DNA from: Bacteroidia bacterium
GTDB lineage: Bacteria > Bacteroidota > Bacteroidia > Bacteroidales > Paludibacteraceae
Direction of reading: 5' to 3'
Length of the DNA: 36,152 bases
Assembly (NCBI GenBank): GCA_009929445.1
Contig: SAAL01000031.1
Coordinates: forward strand, 1-36,152
The position numbers and the translations under genes were made by a program. Shown piece by piece: positions 28,033 through 35,696 of this stretch. The notes under the pieces were generated by a model. It made no database searches. It had not been told where the DNA came from and saw nothing but the letters and a program-made list of their open reading frames with translations. Each line of letters opens with the position of its first letter. The first letter of the stretch is position 1.

Positions 28033-28134
28033 ATAAAAAAAAATAAGTTGTTTTGAGGATAAATACACCGGTTTGCCGATACCCCGTATAACAGTTGCCT
28101 CATCTGATGCAGGCTTACACAACTTAGAATACAT
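28018..28134 (-). CDS. putative 38-residue leader peptide of carB
   Basis: Small ORF in the carB leader, from ATG 28134 to TAA 28018. It begins MYSKLCKPASDEATV and ends QLIFFYKSEK. Its last codons read through the run of nine U residues and through the 5' arm of the leader terminator; the stop lies inside the hairpin. A ribosome reaching the stop would cover the 5' arm and prevent the terminator. This is the layout of the pyrBI leader peptide in enterobacteria, where slow transcription at U runs under low UTP lets the ribosome catch up. The predicted start of transcription is about 36 bp before the ATG. That it is translated is inferred; the ribosome-binding site is only A-rich, which is usual in this phylum. 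Confidence 0.45.
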   Translation of the reverse strand: MYSKLCKPASDEATVIRGIGKPVYLSSKQLIFFYKSEK

Positions 28135-28176
28135 TTATCTTATTGATTAGAAAATACCTGTATAAATAATTTTGTG

Positions 28177-28212
28177 CAAAGTTAGGGCTTTTATTTAATA
28201 TCCCGGTCAAAA
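28177..28212 (-). promoter_or_regulatory. promoter of carB
   Basis: On the minus strand TAACTTTG (28184-28177) matches the -7 consensus, and TTTTG (28212-28208) lies 23 bp upstream as a slightly distant -33 element. Transcription should start near 28170, giving a leader of about 220 nt before carB. Confidence 0.55.
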
Positions 28213-28249
28213 TTTTTGAAAATATTTTACAAATAAGAAATTTAAGTTC

Positions 28250-28257
28250 TATCTTTG
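28250..28257 (+). promoter_or_regulatory. -7 box of the tRNA-Thr gene
   Basis: TATCTTTG matches TAnnTTTG and lies 42 bp before the tRNA. The -33 region is not clear. The promoter is divergent from that of carB. Confidence 0.5.
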
Positions 28258-28299
28258 CAATCCATTTATAAGGTCATTAAAACAAGCCTTTTTTTTCAA

Positions 28300-28372
28300 G
28301 CCTTTTTAGCTCAGTCGGTAGAGCAATTCATTCGTAATGAATAGGTCTGGGGTTCGAGTCCCCAAAAAGGCT
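28300..28372 (+). tRNA. tRNA-Thr (anticodon CGT)
   Basis: A full 73-nt cloverleaf. Acceptor arm GCCTTTT (28300-28306) pairs with AAAAGGC (28365-28371), discriminator T at 28372. D stem GCTC/GAGC, anticodon stem ATTCA/TGAAT with loop TTCGTAA giving anticodon CGT (28333-28335), variable AGGTC, and T arm TGGGG-TTCGAGT-CCCCA. CCA is not encoded. Anticodon CGT reads ACG, so the amino acid is threonine. Confidence 0.96.
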
Positions 28373-28469
28373 CACCCTCCAAAACCCTTACTACAAAGCA
28401 TTTCAAGCCATTTTTAAATAAAAAATCTGACATGATTTTATGTCCGAAATATGTCTGTTTTGCTCAAAA

Positions 28470-28491
28470 AAATTACAAATAAATTACAAAT
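28470..28491 (+). repeat. tandem 11-bp repeat before the integrase remnant
   Basis: AAATTACAAAT occurs twice head to tail, ending at the base before the ATG of the integrase remnant. It may be a leftover arm-type binding site or simply AT-rich leader sequence. Confidence 0.4.
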
Positions 28492-28944
28492 ATGGTTAAG
28501 TTCAGTATTTGCGTGAGAAAAATCATATCGAAAAATGAATTTGCGTATGCATATATCCGAATGTCTCACAATTCACAAACAGACTACATTAAGACTCCAT
28601 TTCAGGTAAATTATTCCCAGGTTAAAAATTTTGAGATTACACATTTCCCTTCAATTTCAAAAATTTCTGTTATTATAACGGAATACATCGAAAAATTGAA
28701 TCGAATAAAAAGCGAATACATGACAGTTCAGGAAGTGAAAAAATACCTGATACTTGACGACGAAGGCATTTCCTTTACTACGATAGCTCAAAACAAATGT
28801 AATGCAGGAACAGATGAGGTAGCTTTCTGCCTGAATCATTTTTCGGCCCATCGGGTAACGGATAATAACATCGAGAAAGATTTCTCCCGAATCGATGTCC
28901 TGAACAGAAAAGTCATTGATTATCTTTACCGCAAAACTGATTGA
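28492..28944 (+). CDS. deletion remnant of a tyrosine recombinase (integrase)
   Basis: An intact 150-codon ORF that seems to join the two ends of a Bacteroidetes-type integrase of about 400 residues. The first 100 residues (MVKFSICVRK, EFAYAYIRMSHN, DYIKTPFQVN, ITEYIEKLNRIKS) resemble the Arm DNA-binding and SAM-like domains, up to ISFTTIAQ. The last 40 (EVAFCLNHFSAHRVTDNNIEKDFSRID, then NRKVIDYLY) resemble the very C-terminus of the same family, where VTDxYIxKDF holds the catalytic Tyr; here that Tyr appears replaced by Asn. The whole Arg-His-Arg core between them is missing, so it cannot recombine DNA. It lies 119 bp after the tRNA-Thr, the usual place for the integrase of an element inserted at a tRNA. 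Functionally a pseudogene, though it has no stop or frameshift. Confidence 0.65.
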   Translation: MVKFSICVRKIISKNEFAYAYIRMSHNSQTDYIKTPFQVNYSQVKNFEITHFPSISKISVIITEYIEKLNRIKSEYMTVQEVKKYLILDDEGISFTTIAQNKCNAGTDEVAFCLNHFSAHRVTDNNIEKDFSRIDVLNRKVIDYLYRKTD

Positions 28945-29237
28945 TGAACAGCACAAGTATTTGATAGAGGTATTCTGTCGATCTAACAATGCTTTAAAAA
29001 AAGTTCCAGATTTTTCCTTCATGAATCACACTTGAAATTTATCGGTTGATTACTCATGTTGGGGAAAGTGGGGAGCTCTTCTTTTATGCTCTGAAACAAC
29101 TCAGAAAGCATCCGGCAGAAATCACACGAATCAATTACCGGATGATTACATTTTTTTTATGATTCTGAAATTACCTTTGAAATTATTACATTTGAATCGA
29201 ACAAATTCTACAGTTTACCTGACAATTTTGTGAAAAA

Positions 29238-29276
29238 ACACGATGTTGTATCAAAATTACACGATGTTGAAACAAA
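29238..29276 (+). repeat. two direct repeats, 21 bp apart, upstream of the second PUL
   Basis: ACACGATGTTG occurs at 29238-29248 and 29259-29269, each followed by an A/T-rich CAAA (TATCAAA and AAACAAA). A 21-bp spacing is two helical turns and puts both copies on one face of the DNA, as with AraC-family sites. They end 28 bp before the -7 box. Confidence 0.6.
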
Positions 29277-29304
29277 TGTTACAAAGCAACGGATACTCTG
29301 AGTG

Positions 29305-29312
29305 TAATTTTG
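29305..29312 (+). promoter_or_regulatory. -7 box of the second PUL
   Basis: TAATTTTG matches TAnnTTTG. The -33 position has only TTAC (29279-29282) instead of TTTG, which fits a promoter that needs an activator bound at the adjacent direct repeats. The leader to the SusC ATG would be about 65 nt. Confidence 0.5.
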
Positions 29313-29384
29313 CATCGTGAAATTTCAATTTTGATGAATCATATAAAACAATTAATCGAACAAACAATTTAATCAAAAAAAAAC

Positions 29385-32300
29385 ATGAATGAACAAAGAA
29401 AAATCAAAAGCAATGTTTTAAGGAAACTTAAGTTGCTTGGTTTGTTTTGCAGCATTAGTCTAGTACTATTGGCTCAAAACAGGACTGTTACAGGCACTGT
29501 CATTTCGGCAGAAGACAACGAACCATTAATAGGAGTTACAGTGATGGTAAAAGGCGGAACCATTGGAACTGTAACAAATCTGGATGGCGAGTTTAGTATC
29601 ACATTACCGGCTGATAACGAAACACTTGTATTCTCAATGGTGGGTATGAAAACACTTGAAGTAAATACAAGAAATCGGACATCAATTAATGTGTTACTGG
29701 AATCAGACACCAAGGTACTTGAACAGATGGTAGTTACAGGATACACCACGCAAAAAAAGGCAGACTTAACCGGGGCTGTTTCCGTAGTGAATGTAGATGA
29801 AATCAAAAAATCAGCAGAAAACAATCCGATCAAATCCTTGCAAGGGAGAGTGGCAGGTATGACCGTATCGGCTGATGGTAATCCAAGCGGTTCTGCAAGT
29901 ATTCGCATCAGGGGGATAGGTACACTTAACAACAACGACCCTCTTCTTATTATTGATGGTGTGCCTACCAAAGGAGGAATGCATGAACTTAATTCCAACG
30001 ACATAGAAAGTATTCAGGTGTTAAAAGATGCATCTGCAGCAAGTATTTACGGATCGAGAGCAGGTAATGGGGTAATTATTATCACTTCCAAGCAAGGTAA
30101 AATTGGAAAAATGCGTGTCGATTTTGATGCTTATGCTACTGCAACCTCATACAACAACCCTTTGAAAGTATTAAATTCAAAAGAATACGGACAGGCCATG
30201 TGGCAGGCAGCCATAAATGGTGGCAGCAACCCTAACAACAATAATATCGGTTATCGTTTCGACTGGAATTATGACGGCGAAGATGGTACACCTGTACTGA
30301 ATAACATGTTTCTACCTAAGTACCTGGATGCTGACAAAACAATGTATTCGGCTGATACCGATTGGTTTGACGAAGTATCAAGAACCGGAATGATTCAATC
30401 CTACAACTTATCGGTTAGTAATGGAACTGAAAAAGGCAAGTATTTCTTATCGCTCGGATATTTTGAAAACGAAGGAACAATCAAATTTTCGAAGTTTGAT
30501 CGAATTTCAGCTCGTGTAAACAGTGATTATAAATTACTGGACGGCCTGTTGACAATAGGCGAAAACTTCACGCTTAACAGGACATCCGAAGTTCAGTCGC
30601 CCGGTGATGTACTCGATTTATCATTGAAAGCACTGCCAATGGTACCTGTACATACAATTGATGGAATTGGATGGGGAGGACCTTCCAAAGGTATGAACGA
30701 CCGACAAAATCCTGTGCGACTTATCACCTACAACAAAGATAATCCTTACCAGTACTGGCGTACATTTGGAAATGCATTTGCCGACTTAGAACCGGTAAAA
30801 GATTTGCATTTCAGAACAAGTTTCGGTGTTGACTACGGAAACTTCTTTAAAAGATATATGCAGCGCACTTATAAATCAGGCTTTCTCAGCAATACTGTAA
30901 GTGGTATAAATCTCGAACAATCTCATTCAATGAAATGGAACTGGACAAATACCGCTGCATACAAAAAAAGCATAGATAAACACAGCTTTGATGTACTGGC
31001 CGGTATGGAAATTTTTCGTCAATCCGATATAAGTTTCAATGCCTATACTTCGGGCGAGAATGCATTTACAGTTGAAACTCCGGAATACATGTGGCCTGGT
31101 GTAAGTACGGGCAAAGCACAGGTAGGCGGCGGAAAAACCGGTTATTCGCTGCTTTCATATTTCGGAAAAGCAAATTACGTGTATGATGATAAGTATCTAG
31201 CTTCGGCAACTATTCGTTATGATGGTTCATCCCGTTTTGGTAAGAACAACCGTTTCGGTACATTTCCGGCCGTTTCATTTGGATGGAGAATCTCTGAGGA
31301 AAATTTTATGGAAAGTGCCAAAAGCATTGTATCAGATCTTAAACTTCGTGCAGGCTGGGGACAAACCGGTAATCAGGAAATTGATAACTATGCTACCTAC
31401 ACAATTTTTGTTCCCGACTATGGAGTTGCCGACCCCACATGGAGTATTGTAAATGGTACAGCGTATGACATTACGGGAAATGGTTCGGGTTCATTACCTG
31501 CCGGTTTCCGGAAAATACAATCGGGTAACGATGATTTGAAATGGGAAACCACTACTCAAACAAATATTGGTATTGACTATGCATTGTTCGATAATAAACT
31601 TTACGGTTCAGCTGAATACTATGTTAAATCAACAAAAGACATTTTGATCCGACCGGCTTACCTGGCCGTAGTTGGTGAAGGTGGCGACCGTTGGAGCAAT
31701 GGAGCATCGATGGAGAACAAGGGTTTTGAGGTATTACTTGGTTATAGAAACGCCACAATTTTTGGTTTAGAATATGATGTTACAGCCAATATTTCAGGTT
31801 TCAGAAACAAGGTAACGCATCTGCCCGAAGATGTTCAAAACTCGTATGGCGGACGCGAAGGTGACAATATTTTAGGTCGTCCTATCGGATCGTTCTATGG
31901 ATATGTGGCCGATGGTATTTTCAAAACTCAAGATGAAGTTAACAATCACGTTGGACAAGATGGTAAAGCTATTGGACGTATCCGATATAAAAACGTGTAC
32001 GAGGAAGATGGAAGAAATGAAATTAATGCCATGGATCAGACCTGGATTGGAAATCCGTTTCCTGATTTTTCATATGGGTTGAACATCAATCTGGAATACA
32101 AAAACTTTGACATGAGCATGTTTTTTCAGGGAGTACAAGGTGCTGATATCGTGAACGGAGTAAAGTATCAAACGGATTTCTGGAGCGTGGATGACGTTAA
32201 CTCAAACAAGGGCAGACGTTTGCTGGATGCATTTCATCCTGTGACTAATCCTGATTCGGATATACCGATGCTACAAAACACCAACTCGAACAACGAAGGT

Positions 32301-32543
32301 CGCTTCTCGACTTATTATGTGGAAGATGGCTCGTACCTGAAAGTCAGAAATGTTCAATTTGGTTATACATTGCCAAAATCAGTTTTATCGAAAATAAACA
32401 TCGAAAAGATCCGGTTTTACATTAGCGGACAGAATTTATTCACCATACATTCTAAAAACTTTACTGGTGTAGATCCTGAAAGCCCAGGATTCGGTTACCC
32501 TATCCCTATGATAAGTACACTTGGAATAAATCTAACTTTTTAA
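29385..32543 (+). CDS. SusC/RagA TonB-dependent transporter (second PUL)
   Basis: Outer-membrane glycan importer of 1052 residues. It has a signal peptide (about 1-31, ending LLAQ), a carboxypeptidase-D-like domain (about 33-105, with VTNLDGEFSI), a TonB box region EQMVVTGYT (113-121), and a plug with IRIRGIGTLNNNDPLLIIDG and VLKDASAASIYGSRAGNGVI. The barrel ends with KIRFYISGQNLFTIHSKNFTGVDPE and the final strand STLGINLTF. It is complete and starts a plus-strand operon with a SusD gene 12 bp downstream. The substrate is not revealed by the transporter itself. Confidence 0.95.
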   Translation: MNEQRKIKSNVLRKLKLLGLFCSISLVLLAQNRTVTGTVISAEDNEPLIGVTVMVKGGTIGTVTNLDGEFSITLPADNETLVFSMVGMKTLEVNTRNRTSINVLLESDTKVLEQMVVTGYTTQKKADLTGAVSVVNVDEIKKSAENNPIKSLQGRVAGMTVSADGNPSGSASIRIRGIGTLNNNDPLLIIDGVPTKGGMHELNSNDIESIQVLKDASAASIYGSRAGNGVIIITSKQGKIGKMRVDFDAYATATSYNNPLKVLNSKEYGQAMWQAAINGGSNPNNNNIGYRFDWNYDGEDGTPVLNNMFLPKYLDADKTMYSADTDWFDEVSRTGMIQSYNLSVSNGTEKGKYFLSLGYFENEGTIKFSKFDRISARVNSDYKLLDGLLTIGENFTLNRTSEVQSPGDVLDLSLKALPMVPVHTIDGIGWGGPSKGMNDRQNPVRLITYNKDNPYQYWRTFGNAFADLEPVKDLHFRTSFGVDYGNFFKRYMQRTYKSGFLSNTVSGINLEQSHSMKWNWTNTAAYKKSIDKHSFDVLAGMEIFRQSDISFNAYTSGENAFTVETPEYMWPGVSTGKAQVGGGKTGYSLLSYFGKANYVYDDKYLASATIRYDGSSRFGKNNRFGTFPAVSFGWRISEENFMESAKSIVSDLKLRAGWGQTGNQEIDNYATYTIFVPDYGVADPTWSIVNGTAYDITGNGSGSLPAGFRKIQSGNDDLKWETTTQTNIGIDYALFDNKLYGSAEYYVKSTKDILIRPAYLAVVGEGGDRWSNGASMENKGFEVLLGYRNATIFGLEYDVTANISGFRNKVTHLPEDVQNSYGGREGDNILGRPIGSFYGYVADGIFKTQDEVNNHVGQDGKAIGRIRYKNVYEEDGRNEINAMDQTWIGNPFPDFSYGLNINLEYKNFDMSMFFQGVQGADIVNGVKYQTDFWSVDDVNSNKGRRLLDAFHPVTNPDSDIPMLQNTNSNNEGRFSTYYVEDGSYLKVRNVQFGYTLPKSVLSKINIEKIRFYISGQNLFTIHSKNFTGVDPESPGFGYPIPMISTLGINLTF

Positions 32544-32555
32544 AAAATCAATAAA

Positions 32556-34235
32556 ATGAAAAAACTCTTTAAAATAGGTCTTATCGGCCTGATACTAATT
32601 TTCTTCTCGGCATGTACAGATATTTTGAATGAAGAACCAACCGGAATCCTCACCACAGAAAACGTACAAAATGCGTACGAGGGTGCACTAACAGCAGCAT
32701 ACTCGGCATTAGGTAACGACCACTATGACAAACCGCTCAGCTTGTGGCCATATGGCACAGTACGATCCGACGATGCTTACAAAGGAGGATCCGGAGAACA
32801 AGACATTTCAACATTCCACTTTTTCGAAATATCAAAAAATATTTCGACTGAGTTTGGTGAAGTTGATGCGCTTTGGTATCAATGCTATGTCTCTATCTCG
32901 CGTGCTAATTCGGCAATAAAAGCAATTAATGCAGCCGAAAATCTCACGAACAAAGAAGCTAAAATAGCCGAAGCAAGGTTTCTCAGAGGTCACTTCTATT
33001 TTTTACTCAAGATTCTGTTTAAGAACATTCCTTATATCGACGAAACAGTACCTGTGGCTGATTATGGAACAATTTCAAACGTGGCACTTTCCAATGATGA
33101 ACTGTGGCAGAAAATTGCGGATGATTTCAAATATGGTGTAGATCATTTACCTGCAAAACAAATCGACAGAGGAAGAGCTGACAAATATGCAGCGGCTGCA
33201 TATCTGGCCAAAACATATCTGTACAAAGCCTACAGACAGGAAAACAGCCAGTCGAATGAAGTAACCTCAATAAATGCAGCAGACCTGAATAATGTATTGA
33301 CTAATGCCGATTTGGTTATTGCATCGCAATATAAACTCGAGTACGATTTTGCATTCAACTTCTTGCCTGGTAGTTTTGAAAACGGCTCCGAATCAATATT
33401 TGCAGTTCAGTTTTCTGGTGATGATGGAACGAAATTCGGAAGGGTAAATTTCGCAGATTTACTATCAGTACCCATGAAACTGGGTTGTTGCGACTTCTTA
33501 AAACCGTCGCAAACGCTTGTTAATGCTTTTCGTACACAAAATGGATTACCTGTTTTTGAAAACTACAACACGAATAACAGCGGTTATTCGGAACAAAATG
33601 ATCCCCGTCTCTTTCATACAGTAGCATTACCGGGCCTGGCATACAAATATAATGAATCACTAATTTATGATGTGGATTGGAACAGAAGTCCGGGCACATA
33701 CGGAGTATATGCTTCATTAAAAGAGAATGTAGATCCTACCTGCGATTGCTTTGTTCCAATGGTTCCATTTTATGCCAATACAAAAAACAGAATTGTTATC
33801 AGACACGCCGACTTATTACTAATGAAAGCAGAAGCACTGATAGAATTAAACCGTTCAGCTGAAGCTTTGCCATTAATCAATTCAATACGAAGCCGAGCCA
33901 AAAACAGCACTGATTTGATTAAATATGCCAATGAATTTATTGACATTAAACTTTATCAAGATGGTGTAAATTGTAACTGGACGCAAGATTTTGCACGACA
34001 AGCCCTACGTTGGGAACGCAGACTTGAACTTGCCATGGAAGGTGGTAGATTCTTCGATCTGGTACGTTGGGGAGTAGCTGAGCAAGTTATGAATGAATAT
34101 TATAAAATTGAAAAGAACCGTCGTTCCTATTATTCAGAGGCAAACTTCACAAAAAACAAAAACGAGTATTTGCCTATACCTCAACAACAAATAAAGTTTA
34201 GCAAGTATTTATATAAACAAAATGTAGGATATTGA
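32556..34235 (+). CDS. RagB/SusD lipoprotein (second PUL)
   Basis: SusD-family surface glycan-capture protein of 559 residues, partner of the preceding SusC. The signal ends in FFSAC with Cys20, followed by TDILNEEPTG, typical of mature SusD proteins. Family segments include AEARFLRGHFYFLL, ADLLLMKAEALIELN, INSIRSRA, and RWERRLELAMEGGRFFDLVRWG near the C-terminus, ending in YKQNVGY. It lies 12 bp after SusC and 14 bp before the next lipoprotein gene. Confidence 0.94.
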   Translation: MKKLFKIGLIGLILIFFSACTDILNEEPTGILTTENVQNAYEGALTAAYSALGNDHYDKPLSLWPYGTVRSDDAYKGGSGEQDISTFHFFEISKNISTEFGEVDALWYQCYVSISRANSAIKAINAAENLTNKEAKIAEARFLRGHFYFLLKILFKNIPYIDETVPVADYGTISNVALSNDELWQKIADDFKYGVDHLPAKQIDRGRADKYAAAAYLAKTYLYKAYRQENSQSNEVTSINAADLNNVLTNADLVIASQYKLEYDFAFNFLPGSFENGSESIFAVQFSGDDGTKFGRVNFADLLSVPMKLGCCDFLKPSQTLVNAFRTQNGLPVFENYNTNNSGYSEQNDPRLFHTVALPGLAYKYNESLIYDVDWNRSPGTYGVYASLKENVDPTCDCFVPMVPFYANTKNRIVIRHADLLLMKAEALIELNRSAEALPLINSIRSRAKNSTDLIKYANEFIDIKLYQDGVNCNWTQDFARQALRWERRLELAMEGGRFFDLVRWGVAEQVMNEYYKIEKNRRSYYSEANFTKNKNEYLPIPQQQIKFSKYLYKQNVGY

Positions 34236-34249
34236 AAATCTGTAATGTT

Positions 34250-35356
34250 ATGAAAAAAGCAATATATATTATAGCAGTATTATTGATGGCATTCAATTTT
34301 ACAGCTTGCACAGACACCGAACGCGATACAGTTGATTTAAATGCAGATGTGGAAATTTTATCCTTCACTATCAATGGAGTTGACGGAACTATTGACACGG
34401 CAAAACAAACTATTAAACTGTTCATGCCTCCGGGTACCGATCTGACCAATTTAAGTCCCAGCATATCCATTTCGCCTGGAGCCACTGTCACACCTGCATC
34501 TGGTTTGTCGATGGATTTCAGTTCATCTTCCGTTACTCCTGTTGTTTACAGAGTTTACAATAAAAATGTGTACAACACCTACAAAGTTACGGTGGAAGAA
34601 ACCAAAGCCAAAATTACCATGTTTAAAGTTGGTAATGCTGTAGGCGATATTAATGAAGCTAACAGAACGATAACCGTGTATGTTCCGGTTGCTACAGATA
34701 TTACGGCAATTACGCCTGTAATTGAATACACTGCCGGTGCAACGATAAGCCCTGCTGTCGGCGAAACAGTTGACTTTACAAACCCCGTAGTGTACACCCT
34801 GAATTATGTTGGCTACCAGTTCACTTACACTGTAACAGTGCAGCATGGTTCAAATCCGGGTCTGGTTATTTTCAATGGCGAGGATGTAAAACCGGTTTGG
34901 GCCAATATTGCCGCTACAGTCGAAAGTCCTTATGCCAATCCATTGACCGATGGAATTAACCCCACACCGTTCTGCGCTTCTATTATGCGGGCAGGTAATG
35001 ATACTGATGCAGGTGGAAAACCATGGTCGGGTGGTGCGCTTTGGAACAGCTATAAAGTAAACATCGACCCTGCTGAATACGATCGTTTTAGCATTATGGT
35101 GCTTAAAAATGTAGTCGGCAATGTGCAGCTTGAAATCCAATCGGATGGAGAGCAAAATAAAGACTGGCTGAAAGTTTGGTATTCGGAAGAGAATTTGGGC
35201 AAATGGCAAAAACTAACTTTCAAAATACCTGAAAACAGAACAGCTGTCATAAACAACATTCTGGTAGCTCCACATGCACATGATGCAGGACAACCTGTTG
35301 CTTTTACAACTCACCGGGTATATTGGGATGAACTAATTGCACTTCCCAAAGAGTAA
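34250..35356 (+). CDS. surface lipoprotein with two DUF5018-like repeats (likely glycan-binding)
   Basis: Lipoprotein of 368 residues, lipidated at Cys20 (FTAC). ATG 34250 is preferred over a TTG at 34232, which overlaps the SusD end. After the anchor come two tandem beta-rich repeats: about 34-118 (ILSFTINGVDGTID, IKLFMPPGTDLTNL, YKVTVEE) and about 120-198 (ITMFKVGNAVGDIN, ITVYVPVATDITAI, YTVTVQ). They look like the DUF5018 repeats that act as stalks in PUL lipoproteins. The last 165 residues look like a jelly-roll carbohydrate-binding module (WSGGALWNSYKVNIDP, WQKLTFKIPE, VYWDELIALP). There are no catalytic motifs. Third gene of the operon, so it probably holds the target glycan at the surface. 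A strong terminator follows. Confidence 0.8.
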   Translation: MKKAIYIIAVLLMAFNFTACTDTERDTVDLNADVEILSFTINGVDGTIDTAKQTIKLFMPPGTDLTNLSPSISISPGATVTPASGLSMDFSSSSVTPVVYRVYNKNVYNTYKVTVEETKAKITMFKVGNAVGDINEANRTITVYVPVATDITAITPVIEYTAGATISPAVGETVDFTNPVVYTLNYVGYQFTYTVTVQHGSNPGLVIFNGEDVKPVWANIAATVESPYANPLTDGINPTPFCASIMRAGNDTDAGGKPWSGGALWNSYKVNIDPAEYDRFSIMVLKNVVGNVQLEIQSDGEQNKDWLKVWYSEENLGKWQKLTFKIPENRTAVINNILVAPHAHDAGQPVAFTTHRVYWDELIALPKE

Positions 35357-35364
35357 ATTGAAAG

Positions 35365-35397
35365 AACACTACCAGATGCTAACTATCTGGTAGTGTT
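35365..35397 (+). terminator. strong hairpin terminator after the surface lipoprotein gene
   Basis: AACACTACCAGAT (35365-35377) and ATCTGGTAGTGTT (35385-35397) form a perfect 13-bp stem with a 7-nt loop, followed by a T-rich stretch (35403-35413). It separates the SusC-SusD-lipoprotein genes from the hydrolase-like gene further on. Confidence 0.8.
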
Positions 35398-35471
35398 ACT
35401 CATTTTATTTTTCAGTTATAAATTTCCCTTTATTTGCCTTTATGCGGATGCAGGGTTAAATAAAAAATCAC

Positions 35472-35543
35472 ATGAAACAGCCATGCCAATTTACTTTTGA
35501 CACACAAGGGAATGATTGTATGACGTGTTCCATCTGTCCTTAA
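35472..35543 (+). CDS. possible Cys-rich micropeptide (23 residues)
   Basis: ORF from ATG 35472 to TAA 35543. It starts MKQPCQFTFDTQGND and ends CMTCSICP, with four Cys in 23 residues, including a CxxCxxC motif. A second, diverged copy begins at 35567; there the DNA similarity continues but a one-base shift moves FDTHGHD out of frame. Both copies have an A-rich leader before ATGAAAC. Whether it is translated is unknown; a Cys triad suggests metal or redox binding but nothing more can be said. Confidence 0.3.
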   Translation: MKQPCQFTFDTQGNDCMTCSICP

Positions 35544-35617
35544 TTAAAAAAATAATAAATAAACAGATGAAACACACATGTCCAAGTAAAATATTTTTGA
35601 CACACACGGGCACGATT
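35472..35617 (+). repeat. two imperfect direct repeats, about 95-100 bp apart
   Basis: Copy one (35472-35517) and copy two (35567-35617) share ATGAAACA, CATG, CCAA, a T-rich block, TTTTGACACACA, GGG and GATT in the same order, with small length differences. Confidence 0.65.
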
Positions 35618-35652
35618 AAAAAACTTACAACAAATGATAGACGCTCAATATT

Positions 35653-35675
35653 CCCCCTTTAGGGGGTTAGGGGGC
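35653..35675. repeat. G-rich palindromic repeat, intergenic copy
   Basis: CCCCC-TTTA-GGGGG followed by TTA and GGGGG. It is of the same kind as the repeat inserted in carB and lies about 20 bp before the last gene. It could form a stable hairpin in the mRNA leader of that gene. Confidence 0.65.
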
Positions 35676-35696
35676 AGATATATAAATTATAAACAC

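Larger units (their letters stand above)
28945..29384. other. intergenic control region of the second PUL
   Basis: This 440-bp gap separates the integrase remnant from the SusC gene. It holds an inverted repeat CATCCGG/CCGGATG (29109-29115 and 29138-29144), two direct repeats spaced 21 bp and a promoter close to the SusC gene. I see no complete gene. Part of 29150-29295 can be read as a short open frame without a start and may be decayed coding DNA. Confidence 0.5.
35398..35696. other. spacer with duplicated micro-ORF and G-rich repeat
   Basis: About 300 bp between the terminator and the last gene. It contains a duplicated segment of about 50 bp with a 23-codon Cys-rich ORF and one G-rich palindromic repeat, both listed separately. 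No clear -7 box for the last gene is seen. Confidence 0.6.

Noticed and set aside
29109-29144. Inverted repeat CATCCGG-N22-CCGGATG
   Set aside because: Seven-base arms with a long spacer in a gap of 440 bp; may be a chance pair or part of decayed sequence, so not called as an operator.
29150-29295. Open stretch without start before the second PUL
   Set aside because: Short, no start codon, no family resemblance, and it overlaps the candidate operator repeats; more likely chance.
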